Made by a program: the position numbers and the translations under genes
In this document: in pieces, positions 40,250-49,092 of the stretch
Layout: each line of letters opens with the position of its first letter
Position numbering within the stretch: the stretch's first letter is position 1
From: Gammaproteobacteria bacterium
GTDB taxonomy: Bacteria; Pseudomonadota; Gammaproteobacteria; SZUA-229
Direction of reading: 5' to 3'
DNA: 64,000 bases
Assembly: GCA_016744065.1 (NCBI GenBank)
Contig: JADGFA010000003.1
Span: forward strand, 62,001 to 126,000
The notes under the pieces: generated by a model
The model's database searches: none
Seen by the model: the letters and a program-made list of their open reading frames with translations, nothing else
Told to the model about the DNA's origin: nothing

Positions 40250-40921
40250 ATGCCAATAACTGACTGGCCAATTGAAAAACGACCGCGCGAAAAACTCCTG
40301 GCTCTAGGTAGCCAGTCTCTTTCCGATGCTGAACTGCTGGCAATTTTTTTGCGTACGGGTACCTATGGCAAAACAGCCGTAGATTTATCAAATGATTTAT
40401 TAGAAGGCTTTAATGGTTTGAGACCATTATTGAAAGCAGACCAGAATTCATTTTGTAAGCATTATGGCCTTGGCACTGCAAAATATGCCCAGTTGCAGGC
40501 AGCGCTTGAAATGGCCCGGCGTTATTTAAATGAAGGCTTTCGCCGTGGGGATAGCTTAACCAGCCCGCAGGAAACACGACAGTTTTTAAGCAGTAAATTG
40601 CGTGATTATGCCTATGAAGTGTTTGCCGTGTTGTTTCTGGACCAGAGGCATCGGGTGATTGAGTTTGAAGAAATGTTTCGTGGCACTATTGATAGTGCCA
40701 GTGTGCATCCCAGAGAGGTCATTAAGAGGGCATTGGAGCATAATGCGGCTGCAGTTATATTTGCACATAATCACCCTTCGGGGGTGGCTGAACCCAGTCA
40801 GTCCGATGAAAGAATTACCCGAAAGTTAAAAGAAGCTTTAGGGCTTGTGGACATACGGGTACTGGATCACTTTGTAGTGGGTGATGACGTGATTTCATTT
40901 GCTGAGCGAGGACTATTATGA
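40250..40921 (+). CDS. radC: RadC-family JAB-domain protein
   Basis: A 223-residue RadC protein, whose biochemical role is unsettled despite its name. An N-terminal helix-hairpin-helix region (about 1-90) is followed by the JAB/MPN domain with FLDQRHRVI and the metal signature [14 protein letters not shown]. The ATG at 40250 is chosen for its AAGGA ribosome binding site and because it begins the conserved [15 protein letters not shown]; the frame continues 25 codons upstream without family similarity. It diverges from coaBC, as in Pseudomonas and E. coli. Confidence 0.93.
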   Translation: MPITDWPIEKRPREKLLALGSQSLSDAELLAIFLRTGTYGKTAVDLSNDLLEGFNGLRPLLKADQNSFCKHYGLGTAKYAQLQAALEMARRYLNEGFRRGDSLTSPQETRQFLSSKLRDYAYEVFAVLFLDQRHRVIEFEEMFRGTIDSASVHPREVIKRALEHNAAAVIFAHNHPSGVAEPSQSDERITRKLKEALGLVDIRVLDHFVVGDDVISFAERGLL

Positions 40922-40930
40922 CAAAAAAGT

Positions 40931-41308
40931 TTAATTTCGTTTGGCTTTATAGCTCTGTCCCCAGCTAAAAGATTTAACTTTATACTTATTCTTATCTTTC
41001 ACCTGCTGCATTGCAGGTGCATTATTTGGCAGCCATAACCGTATATTTGCTTTCAGGTTGTCAGGGTTACTTTGACTAAATGCATCAGGGTTAAGCTCCA
41101 CTATCTGGTATAGTAGCTTTTCACGTAGGCCTGCATTGTCGGGTAATAAATGTTTTACAATATCACCGAGTGTTTCTCCCGGAGCCACATCCCAGAAATT
41201 TTGGCTTATTGAATAAACCTCAATTCGTTTTGCCTGGCTAGCGGGTGACTGTGAGTAAACAACACACGGCAATATAATAGATAAGAATAGAATTAAACGT
41301 TTATTCAT
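40931..41308 (-). CDS. Exported FimV/LysM-like small protein
   Basis: A 125-residue protein with a signal peptide (MNKRLILFLSIILPCVVYSQ, cleavage probably near residue 19). The rest resembles the LysM-like segment of FimV: APGETLGDIVKHLLPD, then LLYQIVELNPDAF and KANIRLWLP. A peptidoglycan-binding or septal role is plausible. The chosen ATG at 41308 starts the signal peptide; a TTG at 41326 extends it by six residues. It is convergent with radC and diverges from the ABC gene. Without the rest of FimV its function is open. Confidence 0.65.
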   Translation of the reverse strand: MNKRLILFLSIILPCVVYSQSPASQAKRIEVYSISQNFWDVAPGETLGDIVKHLLPDNAGLREKLLYQIVELNPDAFSQSNPDNLKANIRLWLPNNAPAMQQVKDKNKYKVKSFSWGQSYKAKRN

Positions 41309-41347
41309 ACTTAATATTATAGTCAATAAAAATTATCAAATACCATT

Positions 41348-41956
41348 GTGCATTTATTTAAAATAAAAAAATTACATTTTCTGCACTGCGGGCCAATTAG
41401 TTTACAGTTAAAAGCAACTGAAATTATAGGTATCAGTGGTGCTTCAGGTTCTGGTAAGTCAAGGTTACTCAGAGCACTGGCTGATCTTGACGAGCATCAG
41501 GGGGATATCCAGCTGGATGATATGAATCAGCAACATATTGATGCGCATCTGTGGCGACAGAAAGTGGCGCTACTATCAGCGGAAACCAGTTGGTGGTTTG
41601 ATACAGTTGGTGAGCATTTCTCAGGATTTTCGGGGGCGCACATTAATAAGCAGTTAAAATCGTTGGGTTTTTCAGCAGACTGCCTGGGCTGGAGTATTGC
41701 ACGTTTATCCAGTGGGGAAAGACAACGTCTGGGATTAATCAGGTTGTTGCAGAATCAACCAGACGTTTTATTGCTGGATGAACCGACGGCAAATCTGGAT
41801 AGGCATAATACAGGCCTGTTTGAAAATACAGTGATGGAATATTTGCACGCAAGGCCTGCCTGTGCAATTTGGGTGAGCCATGATGATGAGCAGCTGCAAA
41901 GAGTCTGTAAAGAAAAACATATAATTGAAAATGGAGAGCTAATACATGCTGATTGA
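41348..41956 (+). CDS. fetA: ABC transporter ATP-binding protein (FetA/YbbL-like)
   Basis: A 202-residue ATPase with Walker A GASGSGKSRLL, signature LSSGERQRLGLIRLL, Walker B DVLLLDEPTANLD and switch His in WVSHDDEQL. The membrane partner follows in the next gene, overlapping by 11 bases. The pair matches the E. coli FetAB (YbbL-YbbM) arrangement, which has been linked to iron export and oxidative-stress tolerance. The start is GTG at 41348 with no strong ribosome binding site, so an alternative is possible. The FetA name is by similarity. Confidence 0.83.
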   Translation: MHLFKIKKLHFLHCGPISLQLKATEIIGISGASGSGKSRLLRALADLDEHQGDIQLDDMNQQHIDAHLWRQKVALLSAETSWWFDTVGEHFSGFSGAHINKQLKSLGFSADCLGWSIARLSSGERQRLGLIRLLQNQPDVLLLDEPTANLDRHNTGLFENTVMEYLHARPACAIWVSHDDEQLQRVCKEKHIIENGELIHAD

Positions 41957-42749
41957 ACTGAGCTTTCTTGATTTAAGCCTGGCAGCTATTCTGGTTTTAT
42001 TGCTTGGTGTGTTTAGTGGCATTATGGGTCTGGGGATTACCAGGCAGTTATATGTTGCAGCGATACGCACAACAGTGCAGCTGTTATTGATTGGCCTGGT
42101 ATTAAAGACACTTTTTTCCAGTACATCAGTCAGTTTTATTGTGTTAATAGCGTTTATTATGATCTCAGTTGCCGGCTGGGAAATATTATCCAGACAGCAG
42201 CGAAAATTAAAAGGCTGGTGGGGTTTTGGCATTAGTGCCGGTTCATTATTTGTTTCATCATTTATTATTACGTTATTGTGTTTGTTTACGGTGATTCAGG
42301 CGGACCCCTGGTATTCACCACAATATGCAATTCCATTATTAGGCATGTTGTTGGGGAATACGATGACGGGGATTGCGCTGGGTATGGACCGTTTAATTCA
42401 GGATGCATGGCGACAGCGGCCAGTCATTGAACAGCGTCTGATGCTTGGGCAAACAGCCTATGAATCTATTAACGATATACGCCGTGAGGCGATGCGTGCA
42501 GGTATGATTCCTATTATAAATTCTATGGCGGCTGCGGGTCTGGTTAGTTTGCCCGGAATGATGACAGGACAAATATTGGCGGGTGCTGCGCCCGTTGAAG
42601 CTGTAAAGTATCAAATTTTAATTATGTTTATGATTACGGCAGGCACAGGAATTGGTGTTATATCGGTTTTATGGTTAATATCAAAAAGATTATTTGATGA
42701 GCGTGAGCGTTTGTGTTTCAGGAGACTATTGAAAAATATTCATGCATGA
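41946..42749 (+). CDS. fetB: ABC transporter permease (FetB/UPF0014)
   Basis: A 267-residue polytopic protein with about seven helices. The UPF0014 signatures GLGITRQLYVAAIRTTVQLL near 30-49, LLGMLLGNTMTGIALGMDRL and LPGMMTGQILAG are visible. It forms the membrane half of the exporter encoded with the ATPase gene it overlaps. The putative cargo is iron, from E. coli work; sequence alone does not show it. Confidence 0.88.
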   Translation: MLIELSFLDLSLAAILVLLLGVFSGIMGLGITRQLYVAAIRTTVQLLLIGLVLKTLFSSTSVSFIVLIAFIMISVAGWEILSRQQRKLKGWWGFGISAGSLFVSSFIITLLCLFTVIQADPWYSPQYAIPLLGMLLGNTMTGIALGMDRLIQDAWRQRPVIEQRLMLGQTAYESINDIRREAMRAGMIPIINSMAAAGLVSLPGMMTGQILAGAAPVEAVKYQILIMFMITAGTGIGVISVLWLISKRLFDERERLCFRRLLKNIHA

Positions 42750-42859
42750 AAGTTTATAAATGGGAGCATTACTATCCCGTTAAGCAGGGCCAGGCCAGGC
42801 TATAGTTTTAAAGAGTCAGTTTTATATGTTTAATAAAATTAAAATTTACGCATACTTAT

Positions 42860-43192
42860 TTACATATCATTTAAGTACGTTTTAGCTTCTTCGCCTGGAT
42901 CAGGTAATCCTGCTACGCGCCATGCATTTAAACAGGTGCCAAATAGCTCATGAACCCATTCTTCACTTTTGTGATTAGCGTGACAAATATTATGTATAGC
43001 GGGAGCAACACCAAAAACATTATAATGTTTTCGCATTGCGTCGATTACTTTCCAGTGGTCAGTTGTTAGTATTTTAATATCTAGATCTCTGGCTATCACA
43101 AGAGCGATGTCATGATTCCAGTCCTGTGTATTTTTAAGTAGGCCGTATTCATCTAGTTGTATTTCATTCAATGCTTTTACGGGGGTGACCAT
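42860..43192 (-). CDS. DsrC/TusE-superfamily protein lacking the C-terminal active cysteines (RspA-like)
   Basis: A 110-residue protein of the DsrC/TusE fold: LDEYGLLKNTQDWNHDIA near the start, then LTTDHWKVIDAMRKHYNVFGVAPAI and a C-terminal ELFGTCLNAWRVAGLPDPG. DsrC proteins carry two cysteines in a flexible C-terminal arm (…AC-x(3)-GLP…GCV) and TusE keeps the last one. Here the equivalent of the first is W91, and the arm ends YLNDM with no penultimate cysteine. C70 and C87 exist but are elsewhere. This fits the third, cysteine-less group called RspA, proposed to be regulatory. Neither sulfite reduction nor tRNA thiolation is supported. Confidence 0.75.
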   Translation of the reverse strand: MVTPVKALNEIQLDEYGLLKNTQDWNHDIALVIARDLDIKILTTDHWKVIDAMRKHYNVFGVAPAIHNICHANHKSEEWVHELFGTCLNAWRVAGLPDPGEEAKTYLNDM

Positions 43193-43383
43193 GATCTTCT
43201 CCTTAATCAGGATGGGGCTTTGGCAATACTGGTTTCAAGGGACGTTTACAGTCTTCAGGAAAGGTTTCTAAAACGGATGCAGGATCAGCCAAAGTGTGCT
43301 CTGTAAGTATGCTCCAAAATGACTTGTTTGATAGTGTGTTTTATCTGAAACTATATATATTTATAATTTTTTGAGAGAAAAAG

Positions 43384-43713
43384 ATGAATAATGATTCTTA
43401 CGATGAAATGCTAGCTGAAGTTCAGGCGTTTCATAATAAACATGATTTTAAAAATACCGGTGGCGAAGAGTTGATGTATCGAATTGCTTTAATGGTAGAA
43501 GAGCTGGGTGAAATATCAGCCTGTGCAAGTAAAGGAAAGTCAGCTGAAGCGTTAGCAGAAGAATGTGCAGATTTAATGATTCTATTAATGGGGACGGCGA
43601 TTGCTCAAAATTTTGATTTAAAACAGGCGTTTTGGCAAAAAATGAGCAAAATAATGAAGCGAGAGTCAAAGATGATTAATGGACGTATTCGGGTGTCTGA
43701 GTTCAGGGGTTAA
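43384..43713 (+). CDS. MazG-like nucleotide pyrophosphohydrolase
   Basis: A 109-residue all-helical protein of the MazG/all-alpha NTP-PPase fold. The Mg-binding pattern EExxE…ExxD is present as VEELGEISA and EECADLMIL. Such enzymes hydrolyse (d)NTPs to monophosphate and pyrophosphate, often as house-cleaning enzymes. The single domain distinguishes it from E. coli MazG, which has two. It stands alone after a 191-base gap and is preceded by GAGAGAAA. Confidence 0.75.
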   Translation: MNNDSYDEMLAEVQAFHNKHDFKNTGGEELMYRIALMVEELGEISACASKGKSAEALAEECADLMILLMGTAIAQNFDLKQAFWQKMSKIMKRESKMINGRIRVSEFRG

Positions 43714-43899
43714 GGTATAGAGAGGCGCTAAATCTGCTATTTTCATTTATTCTTATTTTAGTATCTATACGTGCGGCGCATAACACCTGTTTTTTATCCA
43801 TGAATAACTTCAAAAAAACAGGTGAAGTGGGCTTAAGTTTTTTATGCTTGTGTTGAGTGCTTAAAGCCTATGCTCATAATGAGTCTGCTCTAGTTGTTA

Positions 43900-44103
43900 T
43901 TAAGAGGGTTCCTTTAGTGTTTGTCCCAGCATGGTTTGTTCGCGTATATACATGACTAATTCACCTTCCATTTCATTTTTAGTTAAATATGGGCCTTGTT
44001 GTTTGCCTCCCCGGGTTTCAAAAAACCAGACGCCGTTAGCACAGAAATAGCGTTCATTTCGAAATGGAATAGTACAGTTTTCTCCAGCTCTATGTTGTTG
44101 CAT
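43900..44103 (-). CDS. DUF6316-like small protein, copy A
   Basis: A 67-residue soluble protein with the core RYFCANGVWFFETRGGKQQG then PYLTKNEME. It shares the arrangement [RY]-x-F/Y-x-x-NG-x-W-[YF]-F-x-x-R-x-G-x-x-x-GP-[YF] with the gene 210 bases upstream. The pattern fits the uncharacterised DUF6316 family found in marine and aquatic gammaproteobacteria (my recollection, not a search). Its ATG has GAGG five bases upstream. No function is known. Confidence 0.65.
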   Translation of the reverse strand: MQQHRAGENCTIPFRNERYFCANGVWFFETRGGKQQGPYLTKNEMEGELVMYIREQTMLGQTLKEPS

Positions 44104-44314
44104 GGGAACCTCATTTTCATTTATAAATAGATGCTTTAATCAGGCGTTAATTAAAATACCTGATTAAAGCATAATCCAGAAGTATGAAAATTCAATTGTA
44201 AAACAGGAGGATATGACGAGTGGTATGCTTCGTTTATGTGTATCACTTATTTAAGCTATTGATTTAAACGAGTTTACGAGTTTATAAAATATTTATATGG
44301 GAAAGAGAAGGTAA

Positions 44315-44518
44315 TTAGTTAAGCTTATCCATCTGCTCATGTAATTGAATAAATTCATTTAAGTCGGCCTGCATAGCTATTTCATTGTCATATGGGCCTT
44401 TTTGCCCACCGTCTCTAAGTTCAAAATACCATAGGCCATTAATTTCATATGCGCGGCTGGTGCGCTGAGTATGACCACGTCGACAGCTTGTTTTTTCATT
44501 GCTTCGTTGCTTATTCAT
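44315..44518 (-). CDS. DUF6316-like small protein, copy B
   Basis: A 67-residue paralogue of copy A on the same strand, exactly equal in length with the start at ATG 44518 (AAAGG eight bases upstream; the longer frame begins at a GTG at 44527). The shared core is AYEINGLWYFELRDGGQKGP. Outside that core the N-terminal regions differ strongly and are rich in charged and polar residues. The function is unknown. The two copies are separated by 211 bases. Confidence 0.65.
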   Translation of the reverse strand: MNKQRSNEKTSCRRGHTQRTSRAYEINGLWYFELRDGGQKGPYDNEIAMQADLNEFIQLHEQMDKLN

Positions 44519-44554
44519 CTCAATCACCTTTGTTATCTAAATGAATAATTTAAG

Positions 44555-45016
44555 TCAGTTATCCAGGAATATAAACTGAGGTTTTACAAGTCTTTCATAA
44601 TCTTTATAGTCTATTTGAATAGCCTCTAAATGTGAGCCGGCATTAAAGGCAATTTTTTCATCTTCAGACAGGCTTTCAGCAATATATACATCCATATCAT
44701 AGAGGCAACCAAAAGGGGGCATGGCACCTACTTCACAGTCTTTGAAGTGCGGGGTGAATTCTGATTCCTTAGCAAGTTGAATATCCTGAGTGCCTAAAGC
44801 ATGGCGCAGAATATCGAGATTAACTTTATAATTTGCCGGCACAACAGCCATGGCCAGTTTATTATCTGCCTTTATGATAACGGTTTTAGCAAGTTCTCGG
44901 CTGGGAATATGTGCACTTTTCGCAACTTCGACGGCTGTAAATGCCATAGAGTGCATAATCGATACATATTTAATATCATTTTCGTCAAGAAGCTCTTTAA
45001 GTAATTGTGAAGGCAT
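44555..45016 (-). CDS. YbaK/EbsC-family aminoacyl-tRNA deacylase
   Basis: A 153-residue protein of the YbaK fold, which hydrolyses mischarged aminoacyl-tRNA. The characteristic ELAKTVIIKADNKLAMAVVP segment with its conserved lysine and the CEVGAMPPFGCLYDMDVYI block are visible. The closest group is probably YeaK/ProXp-like free-standing deacylases, but the tRNA specificity cannot be read from sequence. It lies between a DUF6316-like gene and hemN. Confidence 0.82.
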   Translation of the reverse strand: MPSQLLKELLDENDIKYVSIMHSMAFTAVEVAKSAHIPSRELAKTVIIKADNKLAMAVVPANYKVNLDILRHALGTQDIQLAKESEFTPHFKDCEVGAMPPFGCLYDMDVYIAESLSEDEKIAFNAGSHLEAIQIDYKDYERLVKPQFIFLDN

Positions 45017-45052
45017 AAATTAGTTTCTCACTCCTTAACTTAAAAAATAAAT

Positions 45053-46435
45053 CTAAATGGCTTTTGAAAACCGTTGACTGTTTTGTGTGTCATTCAGGTA
45101 CCGATCGAAAGTCATGCAGATATTACGTATTAATAAGCGCCCTCTACCTGTTACATTGATAGAATCATTGCTCATTTCGATAAGTCCATCATCGCACATT
45201 ATGGCTAGTTTATTTATTTCATTTGCAAAATATGTATTGAAATCTATATTGAATTTAGACTCAATAGCAGAAAAATTCAAATTAAAATGACAAATAAGCT
45301 GCATAATAACCGCTCGTCGTAACAGGTCATCCTGATCTATTTCTACGCCGCGAAAAACCGCCAGTTTACCAGCGCCAATTAATGCCTGATATTCATCCAG
45401 TGTTTTTACATTTTGAGCGAAGCTATTGTCAACAGTGCCTATAGATGTAATCCCCATACCCACCAGGTCACAGTCTGCGTGAGTCGCGTAGCCCTGAAAA
45501 TTACGGTATAACTTACCCTGTTGCTGAGCGATGCTGAGTTCGTCATCGGGTTTGGCAAAATGATCCATGCCAATATAAACATAACCGGCATTGGTTAATT
45601 GTTCAATGCTGTGTTTTAAAATAGCCAGCTTAATTTCAGCCGATGGCATTTCCTCTTCATTAATACGCCGTTGAGGTTTGAATAAGGTTGGCATATGCGC
45701 ATAGTTAAATAATGAAATTCGATCAGGGCTAATTTCAATAATACGCTGTAAAGTAGCGGCAAAACTATTTTCAGTTTGCAGTGGTAAGCCATAAATCAGA
45801 TCGGTACTGATTGATTTAAAACCAAATTCCCTGGCACTGTTCAGTGCTGTCAGGGTTTGCTCTTCAGATTGAATACGGTTAACGGCTTTCTGTACCGCGG
45901 GGTCAAAATCCTGTACGCCTAAACTCATGCGGTTAAAGCCGATTTCTCGTAATAACTGAATGCTGTCACGAGTAACTTCGCGTGGGTCAATTTCAATTGA
46001 ATATTCACCCTTGTCATCATCATGTAAATTAAAGTGCTGCCGTGTTACCTGCATTAATTCAGTCATTTGCTGGTGACTGATAAAGGTAGGCGTCCCTCCT
46101 CCCCAATGTAACTGGTTTACTTTTCTTGATGAGTCAAATAACTCACCCTGAAGAGCAATTTCTTTGTGCAGCATATTTAGATAAGGGTCTGCCTTACTGC
46201 GATTCTTAGTGATCACTTTATTACAGGCGCAGTAGTAGCAAATTGTGTCACAAAAAGGCAGATGAAAATAAAGTGATAAATCACGCCCTGTCTGATTTGA
46301 TTTTGCTGCCTGTTGGCGGTATTCAGTTTCAGTAAAATCGGGCGTAAACTGTACAGCCGTAGGGTATGAAGTATATCTGGGGCCAGCGATATCATATTTT
46401 TTAATTAACTGGGTATCAAATTCTATGTCTGCCAT
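45053..46435 (-). CDS. hemN: Oxygen-independent coproporphyrinogen III dehydrogenase
   Basis: HemN decarboxylates coproporphyrinogen III to protoporphyrinogen IX without oxygen. The 460-residue radical SAM protein has the 4Fe-4S motif with the HemN-specific extra Cys (FCDTICYYCACNKV), the RYTSYPTAVQF N-terminal segment, WGGGTPTF and DLIYGLPLQT. HemW, a radical SAM heme chaperone with similar motifs, is separate at 55977. HemN has more sequence at the N-terminus and a longer C-terminal domain, both present. Confidence 0.94.
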   Translation of the reverse strand: MADIEFDTQLIKKYDIAGPRYTSYPTAVQFTPDFTETEYRQQAAKSNQTGRDLSLYFHLPFCDTICYYCACNKVITKNRSKADPYLNMLHKEIALQGELFDSSRKVNQLHWGGGTPTFISHQQMTELMQVTRQHFNLHDDDKGEYSIEIDPREVTRDSIQLLREIGFNRMSLGVQDFDPAVQKAVNRIQSEEQTLTALNSAREFGFKSISTDLIYGLPLQTENSFAATLQRIIEISPDRISLFNYAHMPTLFKPQRRINEEEMPSAEIKLAILKHSIEQLTNAGYVYIGMDHFAKPDDELSIAQQQGKLYRNFQGYATHADCDLVGMGITSIGTVDNSFAQNVKTLDEYQALIGAGKLAVFRGVEIDQDDLLRRAVIMQLICHFNLNFSAIESKFNIDFNTYFANEINKLAIMCDDGLIEMSNDSINVTGRGRLLIRNICMTFDRYLNDTQNSQRFSKAI

Positions 46436-46482
46436 GGGGGGTCCACTTATTTCTGTTATGCCATGATATCTCTATATTATGG

Positions 46483-46504
46483 CTGTTTTATTGATTTAAA
46501 ACAG
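46483..46504. promoter_or_regulatory. Palindrome upstream of hemN
   Basis: CTGTTTTA (46483-46490) and TAAAACAG (46497-46504) flank TTGATT. It lies about 50 bases upstream of the hemN start, where an operator would be. The TTGAT element recalls half of an FNR site (TTGATnnnnATCAA), but the other half is missing. Confidence 0.3.
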
Positions 46505-46704
46505 TTACTGACTAACTTGAAGGGTATATAGACTGGTATTGTGCAAACAGGTAAAAATCAGATCTTTTGAATACGTTTTTATGTAAAGTATATAAGCTGT
46601 TGAATTTGATAATGATAAACCTGATTTTTAGATGTTGCTCGATATTTTAAGTGGTGTTTTTATCAGGTAGGTGTGATGCAGGTATTACCCTGCTTTAAAA
46701 ATTA

Positions 46705-47856
46705 TTAATATAGTGCCTTAATGATTTCATCAATTAATTGTTCAATATCAGCTTCAGTGTGGTCTGCTCTTAATGTTATGCGTAAGCGGGCTGTATTTTC
46801 AGGTACGGTGGGTGGGCGAATGGCAGCTATATGGAAACCCTGAGTAAGTAGCCGTTGGCTAATGTCATTTGCTTTTTTTGAATCGCCAATAATGATGGGT
46901 TGAATCGGCGTATTTGATTCGAGTAAATTTAATTCAGTTTGTCTGGCAAGTGTTTTGAAATAATGGATATTATTAATGAGTGCCTGTTGGCGCCAGTTTT
47001 CTTTAATTAATAACTGTAGACTGGTGCGCGTTGCCTCTGCAATTGCAGCGGGCATTGCCGTCGTATAGATATAACAGCGCGCCGTTTGAATCAGGGTCTC
47101 AATCAGTTCTTCTGAGCCCGCAATAAAGGCACCCGCTGTGCCCAGTGCTTTGCCCAGGGTTGCCATATAAATCGATATATCTTTGGGGTTTATTTGTTGG
47201 TGATTGAGTGAGCCGCGTCCTTCTTTTCCTAGCACGCCAAAACCATGCGCATCATCTAGCATTAACCGCGCATTATGTGTTTGGCAGTGAGATGCCATGA
47301 GTTGTATATTGGCTTCATCCCCATCCATACTAAAAACACTATCTGAACTGACCAGCTTTTCACGGGCTTCGCAGCCACGGAGTTTATTTGCTAAATGATC
47401 ATAATCTTTATGCCGAAAACGTATCAGTTGACTATTGCTGATATTTGCGGCGTCAAGTAATGATGCATGGTTTAATTTGTCTTCAATGATACTGTCATTT
47501 TTGGAGTACAGGCTTTGTGCGACACCTAAATTCGCCATATAGCCGGTAGAAAATAATAAGCAGCGGGGGAAATTACAGAAACTGGCGAGTTCCTCTTCTA
47601 GTGCATGGTGGGCCTGTGTGTGCCCGTTGACCAGGTGGGCGGCGCCACTGCCGACACCGTAATGTTGCGTTGCCCTGATAAACGCTTTTTTAACCTCTGA
47701 ATGATTGGCCAGCCCTAAATAATCATTGCTGCAAAAATTTAAAACGTGTTGATTATTAAGGGTAATTTTGCGCCCCTGGGGGCCTTGCAGAATCTTGCGA
47801 CTTCGATATAAGTTCTGTTGTTTTCGTTGCAGTAGATATGGCTTTAAGTCTTTCAT
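46705..47856 (-). CDS. bioF: 8-amino-7-oxononanoate synthase
   Basis: BioF condenses pimeloyl-ACP (or -CoA) with L-alanine in biotin synthesis. The 383-residue PLP enzyme has NFCSNDYLGLANH, a GSGAAHLVNGHTQAHH block, LDDAHGFGVLG, and the PLP lysine in MATLGKALGTAGAF. The gene follows bioB by 136 bases on the same strand. bioA, bioC, bioD and bioH are not in this window. Confidence 0.95.
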   Translation of the reverse strand: MKDLKPYLLQRKQQNLYRSRKILQGPQGRKITLNNQHVLNFCSNDYLGLANHSEVKKAFIRATQHYGVGSGAAHLVNGHTQAHHALEEELASFCNFPRCLLFSTGYMANLGVAQSLYSKNDSIIEDKLNHASLLDAANISNSQLIRFRHKDYDHLANKLRGCEAREKLVSSDSVFSMDGDEANIQLMASHCQTHNARLMLDDAHGFGVLGKEGRGSLNHQQINPKDISIYMATLGKALGTAGAFIAGSEELIETLIQTARCYIYTTAMPAAIAEATRTSLQLLIKENWRQQALINNIHYFKTLARQTELNLLESNTPIQPIIIGDSKKANDISQRLLTQGFHIAAIRPPTVPENTARLRITLRADHTEADIEQLIDEIIKALY

Positions 47857-47991
47857 CGGTGTGCTTTATCGTAAGCGAGTTGTCGGCCTGTATTGATAAA
47901 CGGGGCTCACTTCAGCACGCTTATTTTGATGCAAAAGTGGGCCCGGTGTGTGATAACAAAAATGACCCGGAAAGCAAAAATATATGTGCTT

Positions 47992-49008
47992 TCAGGAATG
48001 GCAGGCTTCCGCTTTCAATAGCGCGCCATGTTCAGTATCGCTGGGTTTAATTCCCAGCCGATTAAATAAAGCGAGGTCATTATTGGTTTCGCAGTTTTCT
48101 GTGGTGAGTAATTTATCACCATAGAAAATAGAGTTAGCGCCAGCAAAAAAACACATCGCCTGCATTTCATCACTCATTTCATGGCGACCTGCGGACAGAC
48201 GTACCTGTGACAGGGGCATTAATATTCTGGCAGCAGCAATACTACGAACGAATTCAATACTATCAATACCATCTGCACCGAACAGAGGGGTGCCTTCAAT
48301 TTGTACCAGCATATTAATCGGTACGCTTTCTGGGTGTTCTGGCATGTTTGCTAGTTGCTGTAACATTGAAGCACGATCAGTTGCATTTTCACCCATGCCT
48401 AAAATGCCGCCACTGCATACATTAATACCTTTATCGCGAACACTTTGTATGGTGTCCAGGCGATCCTGAAAAGTACGTGTGGTAATTACATTGCCATAAA
48501 ATTCAGGTGATGTATCCAGGTTATGATTGTAGTAATCCAGCCCGGCATCTTTCAGGCGCTGGCTCTGTTTATCTGACAGCATACCCAAAGTGACACAGGT
48601 CTCCATGCCCACTGCTTTTACCGCGCTAATCATATCGATGACTTTATCCAGATTTTTGTCTGTGGGGTTGCGCCATGCGGCTCCCATACAGAAGCGGCTA
48701 GAGCCATTTGATTTGGCGATTTTTGCTTTTTCAATAACCTCATCCAGAGGTAACAGGCGCTCCCTTTCGATCTCAGTATTATGCTTGCTGCTTTGTGAGC
48801 AATAACCACAGTCCTCAGGGCAGGCACCGGTTTTTATGCTTAGCAGGCTGCTAATCTGTACCTCATTATGGGCATGAAACTGACGGTGCAGAGTATGTGC
48901 TTTAAATAATAAGTCATTAAAGGGTTGTTGTAGCAGGTTTTGTATTTCCTGTAACGACCAGTTATGGCGGGTAGTTGCACTGGTCGAAGAAGCATTAGTT
49001 TGAGTCAT
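47992..49008 (-). CDS. bioB: Biotin synthase
   Basis: BioB is the radical SAM enzyme that inserts sulfur into dethiobiotin. The 338-residue protein has the cluster motif [14 protein letters not shown], followed by [23 protein letters not shown] and [13 protein letters not shown], with conserved cysteines and the Arg/Asp sites of the [2Fe-2S] cluster. bioF lies downstream and comF diverges 84 bases away. No clear BirA-type operator is seen in the 84-base gap. Confidence 0.96.
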   Translation of the reverse strand: MTQTNASSTSATTRHNWSLQEIQNLLQQPFNDLLFKAHTLHRQFHAHNEVQISSLLSIKTGACPEDCGYCSQSSKHNTEIERERLLPLDEVIEKAKIAKSNGSSRFCMGAAWRNPTDKNLDKVIDMISAVKAVGMETCVTLGMLSDKQSQRLKDAGLDYYNHNLDTSPEFYGNVITTRTFQDRLDTIQSVRDKGINVCSGGILGMGENATDRASMLQQLANMPEHPESVPINMLVQIEGTPLFGADGIDSIEFVRSIAAARILMPLSQVRLSAGRHEMSDEMQAMCFFAGANSIFYGDKLLTTENCETNNDLALFNRLGIKPSDTEHGALLKAEACHS

Positions 49009-49092
49009 GGAGTATAAGTCTATATATTACAAGAGGACGATATAATACCTGATTTTACGTCTTAAAAGGGATATATAAGGATACATGGATGT

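Noticed and set aside
46670-46700. GCAGG/CCTGC hairpin after bioF
   Set aside because: Only five base pairs and no T-run; could be chance.
49009-49092. BirA-type operator or riboswitch between bioB and comF
   Set aside because: I could not match a biotin operator palindrome, and 84 bases is small for a riboswitch; nothing supportable.
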